Below, piece by piece: positions 1 to 6,590 of a DNA stretch of 6,595 nucleotides. This stretch comes from Anaerolinea thermophila (GTDB lineage: Bacteria > Chloroflexota > Anaerolineae > Anaerolineales > Villigracilaceae), in NCBI GenBank assembly GCA_022729775.1, contig DZBA01000196.1:1-6595 (forward strand). Reading direction: 5' to 3'. A model generated the notes under the pieces. It worked only from the letters and a program-made list of their open reading frames with translations, did no database searches and had not been told where the DNA came from. Made by a program: the position numbers and the translations under genes. Numbering within the stretch: the first letter of the stretch is position 1; every line of letters starts with the position of its first letter.

Positions 1-1098
1 CGCATGAGCCGCGAACAAAACGCGGGCGATCTCGACGCAAAAATCAACGTGGGCTTCTTCCAGGGTGTGTACAAAGAGATGGCGCAAGGCGTTGTAGACC
101 AGGTCTTTGAACACTTGCGCATCAAACGTCAAATCGTGGATGTGGTCAGCCAATATTCCAAAGGCAACTTCACCCCCACAATGGAAAGACTGCCCGGCAA
201 AAAGGCATACATCCATGAAGCGGTGGATGTGGTACGCAACGGCTTAAGCGACATGATCAACAAAATTAACGACGCCGCAAACAACCTGAATTCAGCCGCC
301 GCGGAGATTCTCGCCGCGACCACGCAGCAGGCATCAGGCGCGAGCGAGCAATCCGCAGCGATTACGCAGACCACAACAACCGTGGACGAAGTGAAAGCCA
401 TCTCCGAGCAGGTTGTGGAGCGCGCGCGCGAAGTGACCGACTCTTCCAAGCGCACAGTGGAAGTCTCTGTCGCGGGTCAAAAGGCTGTTCAAGAAACCAT
501 TGACAGCATGTACCAAATCAAAGAAAAAGTCGAAGGCATCGCGGAGAATATTCTCGCGCTTTCTGAAAAGACGCAGCAAATCGGCGAAATCATCGCCACC
601 GTCAACGACATTGCATCGCAGTCGAACATGCTGGCGCTGAACGCATCCATCGAAGCGGCGCGCGCGGGCGAACACGGCAAGGGTTTCTCGGTTGTAGCAA
701 TGGAAGTCCGCAACCTCGCGGAACAATCCAAAGCGGCAACGGCGCAAGTCGGCGCGATACTCTCCGAAATTCAAAACGCGACGAACACCACCGTCATGGT
801 CACGGAAGAAGGAACGAAGGGCGTAGATCGCGGCGTGCGTCTTGCGGCGCAATCGCAGGAAGCGATTGAAAAACTCGCCGAGACCATCCGTGAATCCGCG
901 CAGGCAGCGATGCAGGTGATGGCTGGCGGTCAACAACAGGCGACGGGTATCGAGCAAATCGCGCTGGCAATGAAGAACATTAACCAAGTCACCGTGCAAA
1001 GCATGGCAAGCACCAAGCAGGCAGAAAAAGCCGCGCAAAACCTAAACGACCTCTCGCGCAAACTTGCCGACACCCTGCAAGCGTATCGAATGAATTAA
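1..1098 (+). CDS. Methyl-accepting chemotaxis protein, C-terminal part (5' end outside window)
   Basis: Chemoreceptor whose cytoplasmic hairpin controls the CheA kinase. The frame is open to the first base (CGC precedes the ATG at 4, with no room for a ribosome site), so the true start probably lies upstream. Residues here count from that ATG. Residues about 9-85 look like HAMP-type coiled-coil linker, with phrases such as LDAKINVGFFQGVYKEMAQG and KGNFTP. The signalling hairpin follows to residue 364. Its tip is unmistakable at about 200-240: IASQSNMLALNASIEAARAG, then EHGKGFSVVA and EVRNLAEQS. Probable methylation helices carry Gln/Glu pairs at Q108-Q109, E115-Q116, Q310-Q312 and E317-Q318, which are substrates for CheR and CheB in this family. 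No membrane segment or sensor domain is in the visible part, so ligand and topology cannot be judged. There is no C-terminal CheR-tethering pentapeptide; the protein ends AYRMN. A hairpin follows the gene. Confidence 0.96.
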   Translation, partial: RMSREQNAGDLDAKINVGFFQGVYKEMAQGVVDQVFEHLRIKRQIVDVVSQYSKGNFTPTMERLPGKKAYIHEAVDVVRNGLSDMINKINDAANNLNSAAAEILAATTQQASGASEQSAAITQTTTTVDEVKAISEQVVERAREVTDSSKRTVEVSVAGQKAVQETIDSMYQIKEKVEGIAENILALSEKTQQIGEIIATVNDIASQSNMLALNASIEAARAGEHGKGFSVVAMEVRNLAEQSKAATAQVGAILSEIQNATNTTVMVTEEGTKGVDRGVRLAAQSQEAIEKLAETIRESAQAAMQVMAGGQQQATGIEQIALAMKNINQVTVQSMASTKQAEKAAQNLNDLSRKLADTLQAYRMN

Positions 1099-1114
1099 CG
1101 TCCCCGCGAGGAAT

Positions 1115-1155
1115 GAAGCAATCTTCCATGATGGAAGATTGCTTCGGGAATTTTT
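1115..1155 (+). terminator. Perfect 15-bp inverted repeat plus T-run between MCP and Hpt genes
   Basis: Positions 1115-1129 are exactly complementary to 1131-1145 around a single central G at 1130, so a stem of about 13 bp with a short loop can form. GGGAA and then TTTTT (1151-1155) follow, with more pyrimidines after. The structure lies 16 nt past the MCP stop. The layout fits an intrinsic terminator, but the T-run starts 5 nt after the stem and is short, so termination may be partial. Only 28 nt separate it from the next start codon. I see no promoter in that gap, which suggests read-through supplies the downstream genes. Its exact dyad symmetry could also suit a dimeric DNA-binding protein. 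Confidence 0.72.
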
Positions 1156-1183
1156 CCTTTCTCGCACAGACATACAAGTCACA

Positions 1184-1654
1184 ATGAATAGTGATGCCGC
1201 GCAGCAGGAATTCCGCAAAAAGATTATTGATTGTTTTCGGACGGAACTTGCTGAACACCTGCGCACCCTGAACGATGGATTGGACGCCATCGAGATGGGA
1301 AGGGTAAAAGGCGAAGAACGCGCCGCAACCCTGCACCGGGTTTATCGCGCAGCCCACACCATGAAAGGCGCAGCCCGCACGGTGGGCGTCACAATTGTCG
1401 AACAGATGGCTCGCTCACTGGAAAGTATTTTCTACGCAATAGACACGAACACATTGCAGCCATCACGAGAAATTTTTCAAGCATGTCGCCAAGTCTTCGA
1501 GGCGATTCGGGTCGTTCAAATTACATACGAGAACAATGAAATTGTCCCGCCCCATCAAGCCGTGCAAGCCCTGATGGAGCTGGAAGAAATTTGGAACCCG
1601 GAGATAGCCTTAAAAGGAATCAACCATGACATCTCTCAGCGCAAAAATACGTGA
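1184..1654 (+). CDS. Stand-alone Hpt (histidine phosphotransfer) domain protein
   Basis: A 156-residue protein made of one Hpt four-helix domain (about residues 10-125) and a short tail. The phosphorylation motif is RAAHTMKGAARTVG, with His58 as the predicted phospho-accepting histidine and the following KG conserved. It has no kinase or receiver domain, so it should act in the cytoplasm as a phosphate acceptor, donor or reservoir for a partner kinase and receivers. It is a clear paralogue of the P1 domain of the CheA encoded next: roughly half of about 125 gap-free aligned residues are identical by eye, including FR-ELAEHL, KGAAR and the YE--EI-PP region. I chose the ATG at 1184 because it lines up with the CheA N-terminus. 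The alternative TTG at 1139 lies inside the upstream hairpin and would add an unmatched 15 residues. No strong Shine-Dalgarno is visible before 1184. The 3' end overlaps cheA by 29 nt in another frame. Confidence 0.88.
   Translation: MNSDAAQQEFRKKIIDCFRTELAEHLRTLNDGLDAIEMGRVKGEERAATLHRVYRAAHTMKGAARTVGVTIVEQMARSLESIFYAIDTNTLQPSREIFQACRQVFEAIRVVQITYENNEIVPPHQAVQALMELEEIWNPEIALKGINHDISQRKNT
1612..1618 (+). promoter_or_regulatory. Shine-Dalgarno site of cheA
   Basis: AAAAGGA ends 7 nt before the ATG at 1626. An in-frame TAA at 1611-1613 closes the cheA frame just upstream, so cheA cannot begin earlier. This site lies within the coding end of the Hpt gene, which suggests translational coupling between the two. 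Confidence 0.75.
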
Positions 1655-4064
1655 ACAAATTATCAGCAGCTTTCGCGCCGAACTTGCGGAACACCTTCAA
1701 ACCCTGAATAACGGTTTGCTTGCCATCGAGCAAGGCGCGGTCAAGGAAGAAGAACGCGCAGAAACTTTGCGCACCATCTTTCGGGCGGCGCACAGTTTGA
1801 AAGGCGCGGCGCGCGCGGTGGGCATCACCATCATCGAACAAATCGCGCATGAGATGGAGAGTGTTTTGGACGCGCTGCAAAAAGAGGCGCTGGAACCCTC
1901 GCAAGAACTTTTTAACGTTTCCTATCAAGCGTTGGACGCGATTCAATTCGTGCAGGAAAGCTACGAGAAGGGCGAAATCACGCCGCCTATTCAAGCTACC
2001 CAATCGCTGGTGGGATTGCAGCAACTTCTTCAACAAAGCGAAAGCAAGCCAGAAAAAAGGGATAAGACCAAACCAAACGGGAAGAATGGCAACGGCGCGA
2101 ATCAGAAGAAAGAAGACCCGACTGCCTACGCGGAAGAACGCATCAAAAAGACTTTTGAGAATGTGCTTGAACCCAATCAAGGCGCCGAGCCATCCCAGCC
2201 GGTGGCGGTAAAAAATACGCCCCCTGCCCCGCCAAAGGAAAAAGAAAGCGAAGAACGCCGTGTTATGACAGATCGGCGCGGAACAGACCCCGAAACCGTG
2301 CGCGTCAAGGTCAACCGCCTCGATACGCTCATGGAACATCTCAACGAGCTGCTCATCATCAAAATACGCTCACAACAACGGCTGGAGCAAATCAAAAACA
2401 TCAAGACAAAAGTCCGGTCATTGGAAAAGGATTGGCAGGAAGTTCGCGGCGCATACGCGCACCGCGCGCACGCCCAAAGCGATGACGCGGTGAAAGCCTC
2501 GAAGGATGAAAAGAAAGTCCTGCAATATGTCGGCATCACGCAAGAGCAGGTACATAACGTCAATCACGACATCAACATCATCGAGCGCGAAATGGCAAGC
2601 GACATTTCGCAAATGTCCCTCGCCATTGACGAGATCGAACTGGAAGTAAAAAGCCTGCGGATGCTGCCGCTTGGCACAATCACCGCTCCCTTTGCGCGAA
2701 TGGTGCGCGACATCGCGCTCGAACACAACAAAGAAATTATCTTCCAAGTGCAAGGCGCGGATACGGAACTCGACAAGCGCATCCTTGAACAAATCAAAGA
2801 CCCGCTGATTCACCTGCTGCGCAACGCAGTGGATCACGGCATTGAAATTCCCGCGCAACGCATCGCGGCGGGCAAGTCCCCTTCCGGGCGCATTACGCTT
2901 TCTGCTGAGCAAACCGGCAGGGATGTTGTCATCAAAATCGTGGATGACGGCAGCGGCATCAACATGGACGCGCTGCGCCATTCTGTTTCTAAAATTGGGA
3001 TTGACCCGGGGACGTTGAGCGAATCCGCGCTGCAACAATACATCTTCGAGCCGGGCATTTCCACCAGCGCAACCATCACCGATATATCCGGGCGCGGCGT
3101 CGGCTTGGATGTTGTCCGCAAGGGCATGGAAGAATTGGGCGGCAGGTGCGAAGTCGTATCAACGCAAGGCAAGGGAACAACCTTCTCGCTGACCATCCCC
3201 GTGCGCGTGACAGGCTCACGCGGGCTGATGGTAAGGACCTCCAATCAATATTTTGCCATGCCCATCAATTCTGTAGACTATATTCTCTCTGTCAAACAAA
3301 AAGACATTGCCCTGCTCGAAGGACACGATGTCATCTACCAAAACAATAAACCGATTGCCCTGCTCTGGCTGTGCGATGTGCTTGACCTTCCGCGCACCGC
3401 TTCATTCATGGGCGATATTGAATTGCCAGTGGTCATCCTCAAAGGCGCGGAACATCACATTGCGTTTATCGTAGACCAATTGGCAGGCGAACAGGAAATT
3501 GTCGCCAAAGGTTTGGGCGACCAACTTTCACGCATTGCGGGCTTGGCGGGCGCGACCATTCTTGGGACCGGCGAAGTCGTGCTGATTCTCAACGCGAAGG
3601 ATTTAATTGCGATGGCAATGCGCGGCGGATATACAACCGCCATGCAATCGCCTGTCGCCACCGATTCCAAAAATCCAGCGCGACCCATGCGCCGCATCCT
3701 CGTTGTGGATGATTCGATTACCACGCGCACGCTCGAAAAGAACATCCTCGAAGCGGCAGGGTACATGGTTGAACTCGCCACCGATGGACAGGAAGCGCTC
3801 AATCTGGTCAGTTCTGGCGCGTCGCCAGACATCATCATCTCGGATGTCTCGATGCCACGCGTCGGCGGACTTGAACTCACGCGCCGCATCAAAAACAACC
3901 CACAAACCACCCAAATCCCGGTCATTCTTGTTTCATCCATGGACTCCAGCCAGGATAAACTGCTCGGCATGGAAGCGGGCGCCGACGCATATATCAGCAA
4001 AGGCGGCTTCGACCAAACCAACCTTCTGGAAACCATCGAAATGATCGTCACACAAAAGGAATAG
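1626..4064 (+). CDS. cheA: Hybrid chemotaxis histidine kinase CheA with C-terminal receiver domain
   Basis: An 812-residue cytoplasmic kinase that autophosphorylates under chemoreceptor control and passes phosphate to response regulators. Domains in order: P1/Hpt (about 1-135) with His56 in RAAHSLKGAARAVG; a charged, Lys/Glu/Pro-rich linker (about 136-224) with no recognisable P2 domain; a P3 dimerisation region from V225 to the LRMLPL motif at 344-349, about twice the usual length; and the P4 ATPase, with N-box HLLRNAVDHG (396-405), G1 box DDGSG (440-444), G2 box GRGVGLD (489-495) and a GKGTTFSL motif. A CheW-like P5 domain (about 535-670) follows. Last is a receiver (about 690-810) with acidic pair D695/D696, phospho-acceptor D740, S770 and K792. 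All key residues for both kinase and receiver are present. The fused receiver recalls ChpA/PilL and FrzE-type kinases; it may act as a phosphate sink or as an internal regulator. cheB starts 2 nt after the stop codon. Confidence 0.97.
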   Translation: MTSLSAKIREQIISSFRAELAEHLQTLNNGLLAIEQGAVKEEERAETLRTIFRAAHSLKGAARAVGITIIEQIAHEMESVLDALQKEALEPSQELFNVSYQALDAIQFVQESYEKGEITPPIQATQSLVGLQQLLQQSESKPEKRDKTKPNGKNGNGANQKKEDPTAYAEERIKKTFENVLEPNQGAEPSQPVAVKNTPPAPPKEKESEERRVMTDRRGTDPETVRVKVNRLDTLMEHLNELLIIKIRSQQRLEQIKNIKTKVRSLEKDWQEVRGAYAHRAHAQSDDAVKASKDEKKVLQYVGITQEQVHNVNHDINIIEREMASDISQMSLAIDEIELEVKSLRMLPLGTITAPFARMVRDIALEHNKEIIFQVQGADTELDKRILEQIKDPLIHLLRNAVDHGIEIPAQRIAAGKSPSGRITLSAEQTGRDVVIKIVDDGSGINMDALRHSVSKIGIDPGTLSESALQQYIFEPGISTSATITDISGRGVGLDVVRKGMEELGGRCEVVSTQGKGTTFSLTIPVRVTGSRGLMVRTSNQYFAMPINSVDYILSVKQKDIALLEGHDVIYQNNKPIALLWLCDVLDLPRTASFMGDIELPVVILKGAEHHIAFIVDQLAGEQEIVAKGLGDQLSRIAGLAGATILGTGEVVLILNAKDLIAMAMRGGYTTAMQSPVATDSKNPARPMRRILVVDDSITTRTLEKNILEAAGYMVELATDGQEALNLVSSGASPDIIISDVSMPRVGGLELTRRIKNNPQTTQIPVILVSSMDSSQDKLLGMEAGADAYISKGGFDQTNLLETIEMIVTQKE

Positions 4065-4066
4065 AT

Positions 4067-5110
4067 ATGAGTCCAGCAAAAAAAGAAATCCGCATTGTTG
4101 TTGTAGATGATTCACAAACCGCGCGCGAGTTGCTGGTAGCGCTGTACGAATCCGCCGGGCTGCGCGTGGTCGGCGTGGGCAAAAACGGCGAAGACGCCGT
4201 GCAGCTCGTCATGACGCACCGCCCGGATGTGGTCAGCATAGATGTTGTCATGCCCAAGATGGATGGATTGGAAGCGACGCGCGCCATTATGCGCGAAAGC
4301 CCCACCCCCATTGTGATTGTCACCGCGAGTTTGATGCGCGCCGATACCGACCTTGCGTTCGAAGCCATCAAAGCGGGCGCATTGACCGCCGTGCAAAAAC
4401 CCGGCATCGAAGACCCGGAAACTTGTGAAAAACTCATCGAGACCGTAAAGTTGATGGCGACTGTGCCGGTCATTCGCCGTTGGACAGAGCATAAACATTC
4501 CGGGACAAACATCATCACCGCGCCGGGGTCAGATGCCAAAGCAGTGCGCTTAATTGGTATCGCGTCCTCCACTGGCGGACCGGGCGTGCTGGCGCAAATC
4601 CTCAAACCGCTGCCACGACAATTCCCCATCCCCATCCTCATCGTCCAGCATGTCACCAATGGTTTCGCTACCGGGCTTGCAGAGTGGCTGCACGAGCAAG
4701 TCAATCTGGATGTATATCTCGCGGGGCATGGCGAAATTCCCAAGCCCGGCGCGATTTTATTTCCGCCGGATGATTATCACATGCAGGTTAACAAGAATGG
4801 CGCAATCGAATTAAGTAAAGCTCCGCCATATAAAGGGCTGCGCCCCTCGGCGAATTATCTCTTCAACTCAATGGCTCGCTTCTATGGCGCAAGCGGAATG
4901 GGCATCATCCTCACAGGCATGGGTGATGACGGCGCGGAAGGCATGGAAGCGATGCACACATCCGGCGCAATCACGCTGGCGCAAGATGAAGATAGTTGTG
5001 TTGTATATGGAATGCCGCAGGAAGCGGTGAAGCGCAAGGCGGTCAAACGCATTATGACGCCCGACCAGATCAGCGAATATCTAACAGCCATGGCGGCTAC
5101 AACATCATAA
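4067..5110 (+). CDS. cheB: Chemotaxis response regulator protein-glutamate methylesterase CheB
   Basis: A 347-residue adaptation enzyme that removes methyl groups from (and, in many members, deamidates) chemoreceptor glutamyl sites, activated by phosphorylation from CheA. The N-terminal receiver (about 8-125) has the acidic pair D14/D15, acceptor D59 in SIDVVMPKMDG, T86, and K111 in QKPG. After a linker, the C-terminal esterase (about 158-340) carries a complete catalytic triad: S168 in ASSTGGPG, H195 in VQHV and D288 in TGMGDDG. The usual G-A-S-T-G-G motif reads A-S-S-T-G-G here; the nucleophile itself is kept. AAAAGGA at 4054-4060 precedes the ATG by 6 nt, and only 2 nt separate it from the cheA stop, so the two are almost certainly co-translated. 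The likely substrate is the MCP encoded upstream, whose methylation helices hold Gln/Glu pairs. Length and domain order are normal for CheB. Confidence 0.97.
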   Translation: MSPAKKEIRIVVVDDSQTARELLVALYESAGLRVVGVGKNGEDAVQLVMTHRPDVVSIDVVMPKMDGLEATRAIMRESPTPIVIVTASLMRADTDLAFEAIKAGALTAVQKPGIEDPETCEKLIETVKLMATVPVIRRWTEHKHSGTNIITAPGSDAKAVRLIGIASSTGGPGVLAQILKPLPRQFPIPILIVQHVTNGFATGLAEWLHEQVNLDVYLAGHGEIPKPGAILFPPDDYHMQVNKNGAIELSKAPPYKGLRPSANYLFNSMARFYGASGMGIILTGMGDDGAEGMEAMHTSGAITLAQDEDSCVVYGMPQEAVKRKAVKRIMTPDQISEYLTAMAATTS

Positions 5111-5127
5111 AAAGATGAGAGGGCAGT

Positions 5128-5538
5128 ATGTCAAATATGAAAAATAAACCCAGTACGGTATTGATCGTGGAAGACAGCCCAACCCAGCTCATGCACCTGC
5201 AACACCTCATTGCCGGGCAAGGGATAGAAACCATTTGCGTACAAAGCGGAGAAGAAGGGCTGCATAACGCGCAGATTCATCTCCCCAACTTGATTGTGTT
5301 GGATATTGAATTGCCGGGCATGGACGGGCTGCAATTGTGCAAGCTGCTCAGCGAGAATAGATATACCAGCATGATTCCCATTGTCCTATTTACCCATCTC
5401 AACGACACCGAAACAGCGCGCTATGGTTTTTTGGCAGGCGCGATCAAATACATCCCCAAGGATGAATACGCAGACGATGAGCTGCTGGAAGTGCTGCGAA
5501 CAAAAGGGCTGATTGCCTCTGAATTGAATATGGCATAG
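5128..5538 (+). CDS. Single-domain response regulator (CheY-like), first of a tandem pair
   Basis: A 136-residue stand-alone receiver with no output domain, so it should act by protein-protein contact once phosphorylated, probably by the CheA of this operon. It begins its core with VLIVEDSPTQ (acidic pair E16-D17) and has the phospho-acceptor D59 in VLDIELPGMDG, T89 in FTHL and K111 in YIPKDE, so all residues needed for phosphorylation and switching are present. It is about half identical by eye to the next gene product and shares unusual phrases with it: EDSPTQ, EEGLH, THL and YIPKD. A GAGAGGG Shine-Dalgarno (5117-5123) lies 4 nt before the ATG; a second in-frame ATG at 5137 is a less likely start. 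It follows cheB by 17 nt with no terminator between. Whether it drives a motor, a pilus or another target cannot be told from the sequence. Confidence 0.93.
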   Translation: MSNMKNKPSTVLIVEDSPTQLMHLQHLIAGQGIETICVQSGEEGLHNAQIHLPNLIVLDIELPGMDGLQLCKLLSENRYTSMIPIVLFTHLNDTETARYGFLAGAIKYIPKDEYADDELLEVLRTKGLIASELNMA

Positions 5539-5565
5539 CCCAACATTATAGAAAGCGAGCATACA

Positions 5566-5970
5566 ATGTCATCAGACAAAAAAACCGCATTAATCGTAGA
5601 AGACAGCCCCACACAAGCCATGCACCTAAAATACCTGCTTGATGATCACGGAATGCAAACTTATCTGGCGCATGACGGCGAAGAGGGCTTACACCTTGCC
5701 CAAATGCACATGCCCGATATCATCATCCTTGACATCGAATTGCCGGGCATGAACGGCATGGAAACCGCAAAATACCTGAAAGAAAATAAATATACCCACA
5801 GCATCCCGATTATTATGATGACGCATCTCGACTATCGGGAAACCTCCAAATATGGGGTTAAGGCAAGCGCGCTGAACTATATTCCAAAAGACGCATTTTC
5901 TGATATTGTGCTGCTAGAGACATTAAAGGCGCAAAACTTAATCGAATCAACCGAAGATATGGGAGCGTAA
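5566..5970 (+). CDS. Single-domain response regulator (CheY-like), second of a tandem pair
   Basis: A 134-residue stand-alone receiver, paralogous to the preceding one (about half of the roughly 119 core residues match without gaps). The core starts ALIVEDSPTQ. The predicted phospho-acceptor is D56 in ILDIELPGMNG, with T86 in MTHL and K108 in YIPKDA; the set is complete, so it should be phosphorylatable. Differences are clustered in the helix 1 and helix 4 to strand 5 surfaces (for example ARYGFLAGAIK against SKYGVKASALN), which often decide partner choice, so the two may have diverged in target or role. The gap from the first receiver is 27 nt with no terminator. A weak purine stretch (GAAAGCGAG, 5551-5559) is the only candidate ribosome site. 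It is the last gene of the operon: a strong terminator starts 18 nt after its stop. A PilG/PilH-like pair, or an output plus a phosphate sink, are both possible. Confidence 0.93.
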   Translation: MSSDKKTALIVEDSPTQAMHLKYLLDDHGMQTYLAHDGEEGLHLAQMHMPDIIILDIELPGMNGMETAKYLKENKYTHSIPIIMMTHLDYRETSKYGVKASALNYIPKDAFSDIVLLETLKAQNLIESTEDMGA

Positions 5971-5987
5971 TACGCGCGTTAAATTCA

Positions 5988-6022
5988 AACAGGGATGGCA
6001 AGTTCGCCATCCCTGTTTTTTT
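5988..6022 (+). terminator. Rho-independent terminator of the che operon
   Basis: CAGGGATGGC (5990-5999) pairs perfectly with GCCATCCCTG (6006-6015) around the 6-nt loop AAGTTC. Two further A-T pairs extend the stem at its base, and a run of seven T (6016-6022) follows. This is a textbook intrinsic terminator for the + strand operon. It sits between convergent genes. Read from the - strand the stem is the same but the trailing T-run is broken (TTTGAATTT), so termination of the lipoprotein transcript here would be weaker. Confidence 0.93.
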
Positions 6023-6031
6023 ATATACAGT

Positions 6032-6496
6032 CTATGTATTTTCCAATCGAATGTTAATATTCACGCTGCCATCGCCCAGGTCAACGCCCTGAACAACAAT
6101 CGCCTTACCGCTGGCGTGTCCATCGAAGACCATGCTGAAGGTTGTGTCAGAAGTGACGGTCAAGATGGGACGCTCGGTGTAACCGCTTTTTGTCAAAGCA
6201 TCCATATAGAATTTCATCGCCTCATCCAAACTCATCTTCGCTTGGAAGTTGACGCCTTCGCCCATGTTCATCACATTGGTTGCGCCATCGGGAATGGGGA
6301 ATTCACTTTCCACGCCCGCGCTGCCCTCATCCACAGAAGGAGCGGCGGGCGGTTCTGCTTCCTGCTCCACATCGCCGCCTTCACTCGCGGGCGGCTCAGT
6401 TACCGCTGGCGCATCCCCTCCGCTTGTCAACGTCTGACACGCAAACGAAGCAAACAAAAGGGCAAGCAGGACAAATACAATACTAAATTTCTTCAT
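6032..6496 (-). CDS. Small secreted lipoprotein of unknown function
   Basis: A 154-residue protein I cannot name. Residues 1-20 form a lipoprotein-type signal: basic MKK, a hydrophobic stretch (FSIVFVLLALLFA) and Cys20 in SFAC, the likely lipidation site. The lipobox is imperfect because -3 is Ser rather than Leu/Val/Ile. Residues about 24-63 are a low-complexity Pro/Glu/Ala/Gly/Ser linker, as expected for a tether holding a domain off the membrane. Residues about 64-154 form a compact domain beginning FPIPDGATNV, with a predicted helix (MSLDEAMKFYMDALTKSGY) and then alternating strands ending in GSVNINIRL. The domain reads like a small alpha/beta fold, but no catalytic motif stands out. AAGGAG (6505-6510) ends 8 nt before the ATG, supporting this start. 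The gene converges on the che operon and has its own promoter, so a link to chemosensing is not implied. Similar lipoproteins are, in my recollection, common in Anaerolineae. Confidence 0.87.
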   Translation of the reverse strand: MKKFSIVFVLLALLFASFACQTLTSGGDAPAVTEPPASEGGDVEQEAEPPAAPSVDEGSAGVESEFPIPDGATNVMNMGEGVNFQAKMSLDEAMKFYMDALTKSGYTERPILTVTSDTTFSMVFDGHASGKAIVVQGVDLGDGSVNINIRLENT

Positions 6497-6562
6497 AATA
6501 GTTTCTCCTTTTTTTCATGACGATTATAAAAACCTTCGGAACATTTTGCGTAAGGCAACTTA

Positions 6563-6590
6563 ATTATACAGGCAGTAAAGTGTTTTTCAA
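6563..6590 (-). promoter_or_regulatory. Sigma70-type promoter of the lipoprotein gene
   Basis: Read on the - strand, TTGAAA (6585-6590) and a perfect TATAAT (6563-6568) are separated by 16 nt. Initiation would fall near 6555, giving a leader of about 60 nt before the ATG at 6496. A second TATAAT (6523-6528) lies closer to the gene but has no convincing -35 partner. The promoter is predicted by consensus match only. Confidence 0.65.

Noticed and set aside
334..1038. Long antisense open frame within the MCP gene
   Set aside because: It is the mirror of a strongly conserved MCP signalling domain. Its Arg/Leu/His-rich translation resembles no protein I know and it has no ribosome site of note.
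1139..1183. TTG start at 1139 for the Hpt gene
   Set aside because: It lies inside the 3' arm of the hairpin, has no properly spaced ribosome site, and its extra 15 residues have no counterpart in the paralogous CheA N-terminus. ATG 1184 fits better.
3455..4051. Antisense open frame of about 198 residues under the cheA P5 and receiver region
   Set aside because: It is a shadow of the conserved domains on the other strand, Ser/Arg/Met-rich with no recognisable motif.
5539..5565. Possible terminator or promoter between the two receiver genes
   Set aside because: The 27-nt gap has no inverted repeat with a T-run and no paired -35/-10 elements. The genes look co-transcribed.
6483..6518. Eleven-codon upstream frame (MKKRRNYYEEI) overlapping the lipoprotein start on the minus strand
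   Set aside because: Its ATG (6516-6518) has no own ribosome site and the AAGGAG of the main gene lies inside it. Such short frames arise easily in A-rich leaders, and nothing indicates an attenuator.
6116..6520. Plus-strand open frame of 134 residues opposite the lipoprotein gene
   Set aside because: The minus-strand frame has a signal peptide, lipobox cysteine, good ribosome site and promoter. The plus-strand product is His/Arg/Ser-rich without these signs.
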